NCBI GenBank assembly: GCA_020723405.1
Contig: DYIY01000014.1
Location: forward strand, 45,726 to 109,725
From: Thiobacillus denitrificans
GTDB lineage: Bacteria > Pseudomonadota > Gammaproteobacteria > Burkholderiales > Thiobacillaceae
Direction: 5' to 3'
DNA length: 64,000 bases
Within the stretch, counting starts at the first letter, position 1. Each line of letters opens with the position of its first letter. The position numbers were made by a program, and so were the translations under genes. Shown piece by piece: positions 34,028-43,917 of the stretch. The notes under the pieces were generated by a model, which was not told the DNA's origin, did not search any database, and saw only the letters and a list, made by a program, of their open reading frames with translations.

Positions 34028-35353
34028 ATGACCCAGATGACCCCCCAGGAAATCGTCCACGAACTGGACAAGCACATCGTCGGCCAGAACGACGCCAAGC
34101 GGGCCTGCGCCATTGCCCTGCGCAACCGCTGGCGGCGCATGCGCGTGGCGGATGGCCTGCGCCAGGAGATCACCCCCAAGAACATCCTCATGATCGGCCC
34201 CACCGGGGTGGGCAAGACCGAGATCGCCCGCCGTCTGGCCCGGCTGTCCGGCGCCCCCTTCATCAAGGTGGAGGCCACCAAGTTCACCGAAGTGGGCTAC
34301 GTGGGCAAGGACGTGGACAGCATCATCCGCGACCTGGCGGAAATCGCCGTGAAGCAGGCCCGGGAGGAAGCGACCCGAAAAGTCCGCCTGCGCGCCGAGG
34401 AAGCCGCCGAGGAGCGCATTCTGGACGCCCTGCTGCCCGGTGCCCGGGATGCCTGGCAGGCCGACGCCAAACCCGAGGAGTCCGCCACCCGGCAGAAATT
34501 CCGCAAGATGTTGCGGGAGGGGCAACTGGACGACAAGGAAATCGAGCTGGACCTGGCGGCCCCCAAGGCCTCCATGGAGATCTTCGCCCCACCGGGCATG
34601 GAGGAACTCACCACCCAGCTCCAGGGCATGTTCCAGAACCTGGGCAGCAAGCAGACCCAGAAGCGCAAGTTGCCCATCGGCGAGGCCTTGAAGCAGATCA
34701 CCGACGAAGAGGCGGGCCGCCTGGTCAACGAAGAGGAGATCAAGCTGGCCGCCCTGCGCAACGTGGAATCCAACGGCATCGTCTTCCTGGACGAGATCGA
34801 CAAGATCGCCGGTCGGGAAGGCCACGGCCCGGACGTGTCCCGCCAGGGCGTGCAGCGGGACCTGCTGCCCCTGGTGGAAGGGGCCACCGTGTCCACCAAG
34901 TTCGGCATGGTGAAAACCGACCACATCCTGTTCATTGCCAGCGGCGCCTTCCATCTCTCCAAGCCCTCGGACCTGATCCCGGAGCTACAGGGCCGCTTCC
35001 CCATCCGGGTGGAATTGCAGAGCCTCAACGTGGCGGATTTCGAGCGCATCCTCACCAGTACCGACGCCTGCCTCACCCGCCAGTACCAGGCCCTGATGGA
35101 CACCGAAGGGGTGAAGCTGGATTTCAGCGACGATGCCATCCGCCGCCTGGCGGAGATTGCCTGGCAGGTGAACGAGCGCACCGAAAACATCGGCGCCCGC
35201 CGCCTCTACACAGTCATGGAACGGCTGCTGGACGAACTGTCCTTCGACGCCGACAAGCGTAGTGGCGAAACCCTGAGCGTGGACGCCGCCTACGTGGACG
35301 CCCGCCTGGCCAGCCTGGCGGCCAGCGAGGATCTGGCGCGGTACGTGCTTTGA
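34028..35353 (+). CDS. hslU: ATP-dependent protease ATPase subunit HslU
   Basis: AAA+ unfoldase of 441 residues. Walker A is GPTGVGKTE near 60, Walker B is [12 protein letters not shown], and the pore motif region [13 protein letters not shown] is present, as is the intermediate domain (about 110-240). It normally stacks on the HslV peptidase, whose gene is usually immediately upstream. Here the upstream gene is the divergent DUF4426, so hslV must be elsewhere or absent. Confidence 0.95.
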   Translation: MTQMTPQEIVHELDKHIVGQNDAKRACAIALRNRWRRMRVADGLRQEITPKNILMIGPTGVGKTEIARRLARLSGAPFIKVEATKFTEVGYVGKDVDSIIRDLAEIAVKQAREEATRKVRLRAEEAAEERILDALLPGARDAWQADAKPEESATRQKFRKMLREGQLDDKEIELDLAAPKASMEIFAPPGMEELTTQLQGMFQNLGSKQTQKRKLPIGEALKQITDEEAGRLVNEEEIKLAALRNVESNGIVFLDEIDKIAGREGHGPDVSRQGVQRDLLPLVEGATVSTKFGMVKTDHILFIASGAFHLSKPSDLIPELQGRFPIRVELQSLNVADFERILTSTDACLTRQYQALMDTEGVKLDFSDDAIRRLAEIAWQVNERTENIGARRLYTVMERLLDELSFDADKRSGETLSVDAAYVDARLASLAASEDLARYVL

Positions 35354-35401
35354 TCCCCCCCTTCCCCCGGGAGAGGGCCGGGGGAGAGGGAGGGCCTGCC
35401 G

Positions 35402-36340
35402 CTAGGTGTCTCCCACCACCCCCGCCGCCTGCCGGTCCGCGTGGTAGCTGCTGCGCACCAGGGGCGCGCTGGCCACCTGGCGGAAGCCCAGATCCAGGGC
35501 CTGCCGTTCCAGTTCGGCGAACTGTTCCGGGGGCACGAAACGCTCCACCGGCAGATGGTGGGGCGAGGGTTGCAGATACTGGCCGATGGTCAGCATGTCC
35601 ACCCCGTGGGCGCGCAGGTCGGCCAGCACTTCCAGCACTTCCCCGTCGGTCTCCCCCAGGCCCAGCATGATGCCGGACTTGGTGGGTACCCCCGGCACCC
35701 GGGCCTTGAAATCCCGCAGCAGGGCCAGGGAGTGGGCGTAGTCGGCGCCCGGCCGGCAGGCCTTGTAGCGGCGCGGCACGGTTTCCAGGTTGTGGTTCAT
35801 CACGTCCGGCGGGTCGGCGGCCAGGATGTCCAGGGCCGTTTCCACCCGGCCGCGGAAGTCCGGGGTGAGGATCTCGATGCGGGTGGCCGGGGAAGTGGCC
35901 CGCACGGCACGGATGCAGGCGGCGAAGTGGGCGGCGCCCCCGTCCTTCAGGTCGTCCCGGTCCACGCTGGTGATCACCACGTAGGCCAGGCCCATGGCCG
36001 CCACGGTGGCGGCCAGGTGGGCGGGTTCTTCCGGATCCGGCGCCAGGGGCTGGCCGTGGCCCACGTCGCAGAAAGGGCAGCGGCGGGTGCACAGGTCCCC
36101 CAGGATCATGAAGGTGGCGGTGCCGTGGCGGAAGCATTCCCCCAGATTGGGGCAGGAGGCTTCCTCGCACACGGTATGCAGCTTGGCGTCGCGCAGGATG
36201 CCCTTGAGCCGGGCCACCTCTTCGCCCACCGGGGCCTGGGCCTTGATCCAGGCGGGCAGCTTGAGGCGTGGCTTGGCCACGACCTTGATGGGGATGCGGG
36301 CGGTCTTGGCGGCGCCTTTGTGCAGGGTGGGATCGGCCAT
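35402..36340 (-). CDS. lipA: lipoyl synthase LipA
   Basis: Radical SAM enzyme of 312 residues that inserts sulfurs into octanoyl groups. The auxiliary cluster motif [12 protein letters not shown] and the SAM motif CTRRCPFC are intact, and RSSYHAD near the C-terminus supplies the Ser ligand. I chose the ATG at 36340 (MADPTLHKG) on family length; the frame stays open to 36454. lipB is not adjacent. Confidence 0.95.
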   Translation of the reverse strand: MADPTLHKGAAKTARIPIKVVAKPRLKLPAWIKAQAPVGEEVARLKGILRDAKLHTVCEEASCPNLGECFRHGTATFMILGDLCTRRCPFCDVGHGQPLAPDPEEPAHLAATVAAMGLAYVVITSVDRDDLKDGGAAHFAACIRAVRATSPATRIEILTPDFRGRVETALDILAADPPDVMNHNLETVPRRYKACRPGADYAHSLALLRDFKARVPGVPTKSGIMLGLGETDGEVLEVLADLRAHGVDMLTIGQYLQPSPHHLPVERFVPPEQFAELERQALDLGFRQVASAPLVRSSYHADRQAAGVVGDT

Positions 36341-36440
36341 GGCGATGGGAGGAGGGACGGACCCGGATTGTAAGCCGGGCGGGGCATCAGAAGCGGCTCT
36401 CGTGGGGCGAATAACCATGTTGGCCATAAGGAGAATTTTC

Positions 36441-36454
36441 TTGACCCCGATCAA
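36441..36454 (+). promoter_or_regulatory. FNR/Anr-type box upstream of the cytochrome c peroxidase gene
   Basis: TTGACCCCGATCAA matches the FNR consensus TTGAT-N4-ATCAA with one mismatch. It is centred about 112 bases before the ATG of the peroxidase. Diheme peroxidases are commonly induced by low oxygen through FNR or Anr. Confidence 0.65.
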
Positions 36455-36476
36455 ATCATAAGGGGATATTTATATC

Positions 36477-36500
36477 TGTTCTAATTCATTGAATAGAACA
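36477..36500. promoter_or_regulatory. palindrome at the peroxidase promoter
   Basis: TGTTCTA-N10-TAGAACA has perfect 7-base arms. It lies 29 to 53 bases downstream of the FNR-box centre, so it would overlap the -10 region or start site. The binding protein is unknown. Confidence 0.45.
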
Positions 36501-36558
36501 AATCACTTCAACCGGTGAACCCCTGCCTTTCGCGTCTACCAACCTGCAAGGAGCTTTC

Positions 36559-37557
36559 ATGAAACTGCGTACCGTTGTTCTGGCCCTGGCTGCTGCCGTG
36601 GCTTCCCTGGCCTGGAACGCTGCCTTTGCCGCCGAACCCATCCAGCCCATCGCCGGCCCGGTGATCAAGAGCCAAGCCATGGTGGAACTGGGCAAGAAGC
36701 TCTACTTCGACCCGCGGTTGTCCAAGTCTGGCTTCATTTCCTGCAATTCCTGCCACAACCTGTCCATGGGCGGCACCGACAACCTGGCCACCTCCATTGG
36801 CGATCGCTGGCAGCAAGGCCCCATCAATGCGCCCACCGTGCTGAACTCCAGCCTCAACGTGGCCCAGTTCTGGGACGGCCGTGCAGCGGATCTGAAGGCC
36901 CAGGCCGGTGGCCCCATCGCCAACCCGGGGGAAATGGCCTTCACCCATGAACTGGCCGTGGATCTGCTGAATTCCATCCCGGCCTACAAGGCTGAGTTCA
37001 AGCGGGTGTTCGGCACCGACGGCAGCGTGAACATCGGCATGGTCACCGATGCCATCGCCGCCTTCGAGGAAACCCTGGTGACCCCCGGTTCCCGTTTCGA
37101 CAAGTGGCTCCTGGGCGACAAGCACGCCCTTTCCGCCACTGAACAGGAAGGCTACAAGCTCTTCAAGGACAGCGGCTGCACGGCCTGCCATTACGGCCCG
37201 GCCGTGGGCGGTTCGTCGTTCCAGAAGATGGGGGTGGTGGCGGCCTACGACACGCCCAACAAAGCCCAGGGCGTAGCCGGACTCACCGGCAAGGATGCGG
37301 ATCGCATGATGTTCAAGGTGCCCACCCTGCGCAACGTGGATATGACCTATCCCTACTTCCACGACGGTTCCGTGTGGACCCTGGAAGAGGCGGTGGACAT
37401 CATGGGCAAGCTGCAACTGGGCCGCACCTACAGCAAGGACGAGATCGCCAAGATCGTCGCCTTCCTGAAGACCCTGACCGGCAAGCAGCCCGACTTCAAG
37501 TTGCCGGTTCTGCCGCCTTCCACCAACGACACGCCCAAGCCGAAGCCCTTCGGTTGA
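36559..37557 (+). CDS. diheme cytochrome c peroxidase
   Basis: Periplasmic enzyme of 332 residues that reduces hydrogen peroxide with electrons from small cytochromes. The signal peptide ends AAFAAEP. Heme sites are CNSCH near residue 66 and CTACH near 212, with KVPTLRNVDMTYPYFHDG following, as in CcpA/MauG-family peroxidases. It stands alone with its own terminator, preceded by an FNR-type box, and faces a convergent oxyR. Confidence 0.93.
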   Translation: MKLRTVVLALAAAVASLAWNAAFAAEPIQPIAGPVIKSQAMVELGKKLYFDPRLSKSGFISCNSCHNLSMGGTDNLATSIGDRWQQGPINAPTVLNSSLNVAQFWDGRAADLKAQAGGPIANPGEMAFTHELAVDLLNSIPAYKAEFKRVFGTDGSVNIGMVTDAIAAFEETLVTPGSRFDKWLLGDKHALSATEQEGYKLFKDSGCTACHYGPAVGGSSFQKMGVVAAYDTPNKAQGVAGLTGKDADRMMFKVPTLRNVDMTYPYFHDGSVWTLEEAVDIMGKLQLGRTYSKDEIAKIVAFLKTLTGKQPDFKLPVLPPSTNDTPKPKPFG

Positions 37558-37569
37558 GGAGGTGATCGG

Positions 37570-37592
37570 CCCACCCCTCAGGGGTGGGTTTT
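37570..37592 (+). terminator. Rho-independent terminator of the peroxidase gene
   Basis: CCCACCCC-TCA-GGGGTGGG followed by TTTT, 12 bases after the stop. Confidence 0.85.
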
Positions 37593-37657
37593 CCTCTCCT
37601 TCCTATGAGGGGGGAATCCTGTGGGTAGTGAGTAGGGTGTGCTGCACGGGCGCGACC

Positions 37658-38584
37658 TCAGCCCAGGCTTCTGCCTGAATTCCCAGGTTTCACCCCTTTC
37701 GTTCCCGGCGGCAGGCTGCCTGCCAGAGTGTCAGCCAATTGCCCCAGGGTCACCGCCAGGGGCGAGCGTCGCCGCCAGACCAGGCCGATGGTTCGCGATG
37801 CCCCGGGCTTGGCCACTTCCCGCAGGGCCACGCCCTGGGCGGTGGAGGTGCCGCTGGCCAGGGCGGGGATCAGGGTCACCCCCAGGCCCATGGCCACCAT
37901 CTGGCGCAGGGTTTCCAGGCTGGTGGCGCGGATTTCTTCGCTGCGCAGGCCTTCCAGGTGACAGGCTTCCAGGGCCTGGTCCCGCAGGCAGTGGCCTTCT
38001 TCCAGGAGCAAGAGGCCGGCGGCCGCCAGGTCGTCGATGGGCACGGTCTTGCGCCTGGCCAGGGGGTGCTCGGCGGGTACGGCGGCGAGAAAGGGCTCCT
38101 CGAACAGGGGGCGTACTTCCAGGGTGGGGTCGAGAATGGGCAGGGCCAGCAGGCCTGCGTCCAGCTTGCCCTCGGCCAGGTGCTCCAGCATGTGGGGGGT
38201 CATTTCCTCCCGTAGCAGCAGGCGCAGTTTGGGGAAGGTTTCCCGCACCAGGGTCAGGACGTGGGGCAGGTAGTAGGGGCCCAGGGTGGGGATGACGCCC
38301 AGGTGGATGGTGCGGTCCATGGGGTCTTTGGCGAAGTTGGCCACGTCGCGGATACGCGCCGCTTCCTCCACGATGCGCCGGGCGGAATCCACGATTTCCC
38401 GGCCGATGGGGGTGGGCACCACCCGTTTCAGGGAGCGGTCGAACAGGGTGACGCCCAGGTACTCCTCCAGCTTTTTCAGGCCGGTGGAGAGGGTGGACTG
38501 GCTGACGAAGCAGGCTTCGGCGGCCTGGCCGAAGTGCCCCGAGTCGGCCAGGGCGACCAGGTAGCGCAATTCCTGGAGTGTCAT
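37658..38584 (-). CDS. oxyR: peroxide-sensing LysR regulator OxyR
   Basis: LysR-family activator of 308 residues. The N-terminal helix-turn-helix covers about 1-60. Both redox cysteines are present at 199 and 208 (GHCLRDQALEACHLEG), the same numbers as in E. coli, so disulfide switching should work. It lies next to a peroxide-consuming enzyme; ahpCF in the same window is a likely target by family knowledge. Confidence 0.93.
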   Translation of the reverse strand: MTLQELRYLVALADSGHFGQAAEACFVSQSTLSTGLKKLEEYLGVTLFDRSLKRVVPTPIGREIVDSARRIVEEAARIRDVANFAKDPMDRTIHLGVIPTLGPYYLPHVLTLVRETFPKLRLLLREEMTPHMLEHLAEGKLDAGLLALPILDPTLEVRPLFEEPFLAAVPAEHPLARRKTVPIDDLAAAGLLLLEEGHCLRDQALEACHLEGLRSEEIRATSLETLRQMVAMGLGVTLIPALASGTSTAQGVALREVAKPGASRTIGLVWRRRSPLAVTLGQLADTLAGSLPPGTKGVKPGNSGRSLG

Positions 38585-38625
38585 GGGGTTCCCATCCAGC
38601 AGGACGATGGCGGGATTCTAAGGGG

Positions 38626-41409
38626 TCAGCGGGGGGATCCCGCGCTATCCTTCAATTTTCGCAGTTGGTCCAGCAACCGGGTGCGCAGGCCATGGAGTTC
38701 CGGCAGGCGGGCGCGGGCTTCGCCCCTTTTTCCAGCCTGGGCCAGGGCGATGAGTTGCCGGCCCAGCTCGTGGATGCGGTCGTGGAGTTCCCCCACGGCC
38801 TGGTAGGCCGGCAGGCCGCCGTAACGGCCACGGCCATGGCCGGACAACCACAGGCCGAAGCGGCACCGGGCCGGGTCGTCTTCCGGGGGCTCGGGGGCAT
38901 GGCCGTCCAGGAAGCTGGTCAGGGCATCGACCCAGGCCAGGTGGTTGTTTTCCGCCACCAGCAGGGTCAGTTCTTCCCGGGGCCAGTCGGTTTCCCCGGC
39001 GGACTGCCAGGTGGGATCCGGGCGCCAGGTGGCCAGCCAGGCGTCCACCTGGCTGGCCGGCATGGGTCGGGCGATGCCGTGGCCCTGGGCCAGCTCACAG
39101 CCCAGTCTGAGCAACAGGGCGCAGTGCCGGGCGGTTTCCACGCCTTCGGCGATGACCTGGCGGCGGAAGACGTCGGTCAGGCCGATGACGCCTTCCACGA
39201 TGGCCAGGTCGTTGGCATCGGTGAGCATGTCGCGCACGAAGGATTGGTCGATCTTCAGGGTCTGGGCGGGCACCTGCTTCAGGTAGGTGAGAGAGGAGTA
39301 GCCGGTGCCGAAGTCGTCCAAGGCGAAGCCCACCCCCAATTGCCGGCATTCCCGGATCACCTGGGCCAGCCGGGCAGTGTCGGCCAGGGCTTCGGCCTCC
39401 AGCACTTCGATTTCCAGCCGTTCGGGGGGGACGCCGTCATGGCGGGCCAGGCGTTGGCGCAGCCGGGTGGGGAAGTCGCCGCGCAGGAGTTGGCGGGCGG
39501 CCACGTTGACGCTCAAGGGCAGATCGATGCCCCGGCGGCGCCATGCATCCAATTGGGACAGTGCGCCGTCGAGGACCCAGTCGTCCAGGGCCAGCATGAG
39601 TTCGTGGTCCTCGATGAGGGGCAGGAAATCCCTGGGGAGCAACAGCCCCTTGTCGGGATGGCGCCAGCGCAGCAGGGCTTCGAATCCCGCCACGGCACCC
39701 AGGCGCAGGTTCACTTTGGGTTCGAAGTACAGCTCGAACTGATTGCCGGCCAGACCGGTGCGGACCTGTTGCAACAGAATCCGGTGTTGGCGGGCCGATT
39801 CCTCCATGCGGGGGTCGAAATAGACGAATCGGCCCCGTCCCGCCTGCTTGGCCAGGTACATGGCCTGGTCGGCGTGACGCAGGAGCAGGTCCGGGTCGGT
39901 CTGGTCTCCGGGATGCAGGGCCACGCCCATGCTGGCCGACACGGCTATCCGCTGGCCGGCCATGGTGAAGGGCGCCTGGACGGCATCGAGGATGCGTTGC
40001 AGGGCGTCATCGTTGTCCTCCACCCGGCTCATGCCGGCCAGGAGCAGGACGAATTCGTCGCCGCCCATGCGCGCCACGGTGTCGCCGGCCCGCACCGCAC
40101 CCTGGAGACGGCGGGCGATCTCCACCAGCAGGGCGTCGCCTGCCTCGTGGCCCAGGGCATCGTTTACCGGTTTGAAGCCGTCCAGGTCCAGGTAGCATAC
40201 GGCCAGGGTCGTCTCGGCCCGCTCCGCTTGGGCCAGGGCCTGACGCAAGCGGTCGGCCAGCAGCACCCGGTTGGGTACGCCGGTGAGGGAATCGAAGTGG
40301 GCAATCTGATCCAGTTCCGCCTCACGGGCCTTGGTGGTGGAAATGTCGTACTGGATGCCGTTCCAGAGGATGTCGCCATTGTCCAACGGCGTGGGGGTGG
40401 CCTCGATGCATATCCAGCGGGCCCGCATGCCCTCACGCAGCCGGCCTTCCCAACGCAAGGGCGTCGGTCCGGCCATGGCCTCCTCGTTCAGCCGGAGGAA
40501 CGCGTCCTGTTCCTCCGGGTGCAGGCGGGTCAGGGCCAGGGCAGGTTCCCTATATGCCTCCTCGGCCGTCAGTTCCAGCAATTCGCACCAGCGGGGGCTC
40601 ACATAATCGAAACGTACCCCGCCCCCGGCCAGCATGCGCATCTTGTACACCCCGGCGGGAATGCGGGCGATCAGGTTCTCCAACTCCCGGGTGGCCTCCC
40701 GGATGCGCTCCTCCTGGCGGGCGTTGGCCTCAGCCAGCTTGTCCGCCATGCGATTGAAGGCCCGGGCCGTGGCTGCCAGTTCCGGCACGTCGCCCACCGG
40801 TGCCCGGCAGTCCAGGTCGCCCTCTCCCAGGCGGTGGGCCGCCTTGCCAAGTTCCTCCAGGGGTAGCAGGCTGCGTCTGAGGAGATGGTCGAGCAACACC
40901 AGGCCCAGAGCCAGGGTGGCCGACCAGAGCAGGATGGCGGTCCACAGACGCTGCCAGATGTCGGTGGCCAGGAAGCCGGCAGCGGGTTCGGCCACCAGCA
41001 CGGCATAGGTGGTGCCGCCCACGTTCACGGGAAACCGGAACTCCGGGAAGCGAATGCCCAACCAGGCGGTGAACCAGGCCGGCGTACTGGCGCCATCCAT
41101 GGTCCGATGGGTGTGCCCCGCCACCAGTTGCCTCTCCCCGCCGGCATCCATGAGCCGCAGGGTGCGGAAATGGCCCTGGCCCATGACGTTGTCCAGGGTT
41201 TCCTGAACGGTGGCCAGATCCCCCACCACCAGGCTGCTTTCCAGCAGAGGGGTGATGGCGGCGGCCAGATCCCGGCTTGCGGCAGCCACCCGGGTCTGGG
41301 CCGCGCCCATGTCATGGGCCACCTGGACCGTCACATGCAGGACGAAGGCCGGAATCACCGCCAGCAGTACCAGAAGGAACAGACGGCGTCGCAGGCTGCC
41401 CCGGATCAT
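38626..41409 (-). CDS. membrane GGDEF-EAL protein with PAS and zinc-binding CZB domain
   Basis: A 927-residue dual-domain cyclic-di-GMP enzyme. Two membrane segments (about 8-28 and 155-178) flank a periplasmic sensor; HAMP, PAS (about 250-360) and GGDEF domains follow. GGDEF has ARMGGDEF with an RAGD inhibition site five residues before. EAL has EALLRWRHP, DDFGTGYSSL and VIAEGVET, so phosphodiesterase residues look complete. The C-terminus is a CZB-type domain (CRFGLWLSG, LHDRIHELG) that binds zinc in DgcZ. Its start overlaps the PhnD-like gene. Confidence 0.9.
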   Translation of the reverse strand: MIRGSLRRRLFLLVLLAVIPAFVLHVTVQVAHDMGAAQTRVAAASRDLAAAITPLLESSLVVGDLATVQETLDNVMGQGHFRTLRLMDAGGERQLVAGHTHRTMDGASTPAWFTAWLGIRFPEFRFPVNVGGTTYAVLVAEPAAGFLATDIWQRLWTAILLWSATLALGLVLLDHLLRRSLLPLEELGKAAHRLGEGDLDCRAPVGDVPELAATARAFNRMADKLAEANARQEERIREATRELENLIARIPAGVYKMRMLAGGGVRFDYVSPRWCELLELTAEEAYREPALALTRLHPEEQDAFLRLNEEAMAGPTPLRWEGRLREGMRARWICIEATPTPLDNGDILWNGIQYDISTTKAREAELDQIAHFDSLTGVPNRVLLADRLRQALAQAERAETTLAVCYLDLDGFKPVNDALGHEAGDALLVEIARRLQGAVRAGDTVARMGGDEFVLLLAGMSRVEDNDDALQRILDAVQAPFTMAGQRIAVSASMGVALHPGDQTDPDLLLRHADQAMYLAKQAGRGRFVYFDPRMEESARQHRILLQQVRTGLAGNQFELYFEPKVNLRLGAVAGFEALLRWRHPDKGLLLPRDFLPLIEDHELMLALDDWVLDGALSQLDAWRRRGIDLPLSVNVAARQLLRGDFPTRLRQRLARHDGVPPERLEIEVLEAEALADTARLAQVIRECRQLGVGFALDDFGTGYSSLTYLKQVPAQTLKIDQSFVRDMLTDANDLAIVEGVIGLTDVFRRQVIAEGVETARHCALLLRLGCELAQGHGIARPMPASQVDAWLATWRPDPTWQSAGETDWPREELTLLVAENNHLAWVDALTSFLDGHAPEPPEDDPARCRFGLWLSGHGRGRYGGLPAYQAVGELHDRIHELGRQLIALAQAGKRGEARARLPELHGLRTRLLDQLRKLKDSAGSPR

Positions 41410-42251
41410 GGCGTGATGGCCCGGTAGGCCCGCCGCACGTTGGCGTAGTCGCTGTCCGTGGCAGCGACAAAGCCCTGGCAGTCAACGGCCTTGAGCAGAG
41501 CCGCCGCCTCCGGATCCCGCGCCATGCCGAGCAGGGCCTTTTGCAGGGCCCGGGCCTGGCGATCGGCCACCCGGGGATGGACCAGAACGGGTATCTCGCT
41601 GAAGGGTTCGGAAACGAACAGGGTCCGGTAACTGAGCCCTTCCCGCTGGGCGTAGCGCGCCAGGAAGCGGGTGTTCACCCCTGCCGCATCCACCAGGCCG
41701 GCCTTGAGCTGGGCGAGGGCGCCATCCTGGTGGCCGGCGGTGCGGGCCGTCACGGTGACGCCGGCCGCCCGCAAGGCCGCCGTGGGGACCACGTAGGCAA
41801 GGAAGGCCTCGGTGGAGGGGAAGGCCACCGTGCGCCCTTCCAGGTCGGCCAGGGTCCGCCAGGGACTGTCGCGGGCCACCACCAGCGCACCATGGACAGG
41901 GGGCCCGGCCCAGCGGGCCAGAACCCGGTAAACCCCGTCATGGGCATGCTGGAAGTTGTGATTGCTGAACAGGAGATCAAAGCTGCCCCGCGCCATCATG
42001 TCGTCCGTCTCCCGCACGGTGGGACCCATGGCCAGGCGCAGGGGAATGCCGGTCTTGCGGCTGAGATACTGGAGGATGGGATTCCAGCGTTCCGCCGTCT
42101 GCACGGCGGTTTGCTGGTTCAACACGCCAAACAGCAACGGCTCCGCAGCTCGCGCCGCGCCGAAGGGGACAAGGTTCGACGCGAGCCACGCGAGAAGGAT
42201 CAACAGGCCAATCGCACGCCGGGTACTTCGCCCGGCTGTCGCTCCGTGCAT
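41406..42251 (-). CDS. PhnD-like periplasmic phosphate/phosphonate-type binding protein
   Basis: A 281-residue secreted protein with a long signal peptide ending GAARAAEP and the PhnD/SsuA-like fold (LLFGVLNQQTAVQTAERW, FDLLFSNHNF). No ABC permease or ATPase lies nearby. Its stop overlaps the start of the GGDEF-EAL gene (ATGA), so the two are co-translated, suggesting that it presents a ligand to the periplasmic sensor of that protein. This is inference. Confidence 0.85.
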   Translation of the reverse strand: MHGATAGRSTRRAIGLLILLAWLASNLVPFGAARAAEPLLFGVLNQQTAVQTAERWNPILQYLSRKTGIPLRLAMGPTVRETDDMMARGSFDLLFSNHNFQHAHDGVYRVLARWAGPPVHGALVVARDSPWRTLADLEGRTVAFPSTEAFLAYVVPTAALRAAGVTVTARTAGHQDGALAQLKAGLVDAAGVNTRFLARYAQREGLSYRTLFVSEPFSEIPVLVHPRVADRQARALQKALLGMARDPEAAALLKAVDCQGFVAATDSDYANVRRAYRAITP

Positions 42252-42468
42252 CGCAAGCCTTGAAAGGGGTGATCGAGGGGCTCGGCTGCATTATGGATGG
42301 CCGATCCACCCGGGGCAATTCCATAAGGTTCTGCTTGATGGCTGGCCCAGGTGGGAAAGGGGGGCTGGACGATCCACGTTGTAGATCGGCGACTAACAAA
42401 CAATGCATTTCATGATTTCCTTGGCCTGGTCAACAATGCCATCAACCCAACCCGCCCGGGAGAACGTC

Positions 42469-42651
42469 GTGACCTTGAGCCTCTACAGTACCTACCGCGC
42501 CTGGCGGCACGTCGTGCAAGCGGAAAAGGTTGCCCCGGCCCATGCAGGCCGGCCCTTTTCAGCGCCCGTCCGGGAGGCCATCGCCTGTCTGGGTGTGGGT
42601 CTCGCGGGCATCGCCTGCGGCGGTGACGTGGCCGTCCAGGCGCGACGTTGA
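42469..42651 (+). CDS. possible small protein
   Basis: A GTG-initiated frame of 60 residues with GGGAGAAC upstream and high third-position GC. It begins TLSLYSTYRAWRHVVQAEK and has a hydrophobic second half with two Cys. No homologue recognised. The rest of the 42252-42783 gap shows no gene. Confidence 0.28.
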   Translation: MTLSLYSTYRAWRHVVQAEKVAPAHAGRPFSAPVREAIACLGVGLAGIACGGDVAVQARR

Positions 42652-42783
42652 CGGAGCCTCCCTGGACGCCCCGCCCCCCGGCACCCCGCTGCGGACTGCC
42701 CTGCGCAACCGCGTCCAGGTCCATCCCGTCCCCGCCCTGGGCCTGGGCCGATGACGCCCGGCGGGACAGGGCTTTGATGCAGA

Positions 42784-43851
42784 ATGACGGGCCAACTCCG
42801 TCGTACACCCATCATGTCCCCGTCTGCCGACCCCATCCCCGTCACCCTGCTCACCGGCTTCCTGGGCAGCGGCAAGACCACCCTGCTCAATCACCTGTTG
42901 CGCCATCAGCCCCTGACGGCGGTGGTGATGAATGAATTCGGCGAGGTGGGCCTGGATCACCAGTTGCTGGAAGAAACCCGGGGGCCCCTGGCCCTGCTGT
43001 CCGGCGGCTGTGTGTGCTGCCAGATCCAGGGCAGCCTGGCGCCCACTCTGAAGAACCTGTGGATGGGCCGCAACGACGGCAAGCTGCCGCCCTATCAGCG
43101 CATCATCATCGAAACCACCGGCATCGCCGATCCGGCGCCGGTGCTGGACACCCTGCTCAACGAACGCTGGATCGCCGTCCGGCACCGCATGGACGGCGTG
43201 GTGACCACCGTGGACGCCGGCCTGGGTGCCGGCCAGTTGCACGACTACCCGGAAGCCCGCCGCCAGGTGGCCACGGCCGACCGGATTCTGCTCACCAAGA
43301 CCGACCTGGCCCACCCGGAAGCCCGGGCTGCCACCGAGGCCCGCCTGGAGCAACTCAATCCCGCCGCGCCCCGCCTGGAAGTGCTCAACGGCCAACTGGA
43401 CCCGGCCCTGATCCTGGATGCCGGCCTGTTCACCGGACAGCGCCCCCCCGACGTGACTCGCTGGCTGGCCGTCGATCGCTATCAACCGGTGCGAACCGGC
43501 CTCACGGGAGCCTGGCCGGCACCCCTGCCGGCCCACCAGGAATCCCGCATCCGGGCCTTCACCCTGCGCTACGCGCAGCCCCTGGATGAAGGCGGACTGG
43601 CTGCCGCCCTGGACATGCTGCTGGCCTTCCGGCCCAAGAACCTCCTGCGTATGAAGGCCATCGTCAATCTGGCGGGACGTGACAAGCCCCAGGTGCTCCA
43701 CGCGGTCCAGCACGTGCTCTATCCCCCTGCTGAATTGCCGGCCTGGCCGGACGAGGATCACGGCAGCCGCTTCGTTTTCATCACCGCCGACCTGGAAGAG
43801 GAATTCGTGGCGCGCCTGCTGGACGATTTCACCCGGGCAGCGACGGCTTAG
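42784..43851 (+). CDS. CobW/COG0523-family metallochaperone GTPase
   Basis: G3E GTPase of 355 residues. The P-loop GFLGSGKTTLLN lies near 24, the metal motif GGCVCCQI (CxCC) near 76, and ETTGIADPAP carries the switch region; LTKTDLA is the specificity motif. The CobW C-terminal domain spans about 255-350. Family members insert zinc, cobalt or other metals; the metal cannot be told from sequence. An internal ATG at 42814 is an alternative start. bfd follows. Confidence 0.88.
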   Translation: MTGQLRRTPIMSPSADPIPVTLLTGFLGSGKTTLLNHLLRHQPLTAVVMNEFGEVGLDHQLLEETRGPLALLSGGCVCCQIQGSLAPTLKNLWMGRNDGKLPPYQRIIIETTGIADPAPVLDTLLNERWIAVRHRMDGVVTTVDAGLGAGQLHDYPEARRQVATADRILLTKTDLAHPEARAATEARLEQLNPAAPRLEVLNGQLDPALILDAGLFTGQRPPDVTRWLAVDRYQPVRTGLTGAWPAPLPAHQESRIRAFTLRYAQPLDEGGLAAALDMLLAFRPKNLLRMKAIVNLAGRDKPQVLHAVQHVLYPPAELPAWPDEDHGSRFVFITADLEEEFVARLLDDFTRAATA

Positions 43852-43861
43852 CTTGTTGTAT

Positions 43862-43876
43862 TGACAACCGTTCTCA
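43862..43876. promoter_or_regulatory. Fur-like box upstream of bfd
   Basis: TGACAAC-C-GTTCTCA is a 7-1-7 palindrome with one mismatch. It overlaps TTGACA (43861-43866), the putative -35, and lies 42 bases before the bfd start. A near-identical site lies before the DUF2325 operon. Confidence 0.6.
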
Positions 43877-43917
43877 TTTGCACGAAGATGCAAGCCTTCC
43901 TTTCGAGGAGTCGGGTC

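Noticed and set aside
35354..35401. Terminator between hslU and lipA
   Set aside because: The C/G-tract sequence resembles dispersed repeat DNA and lacks a T-run on either strand.
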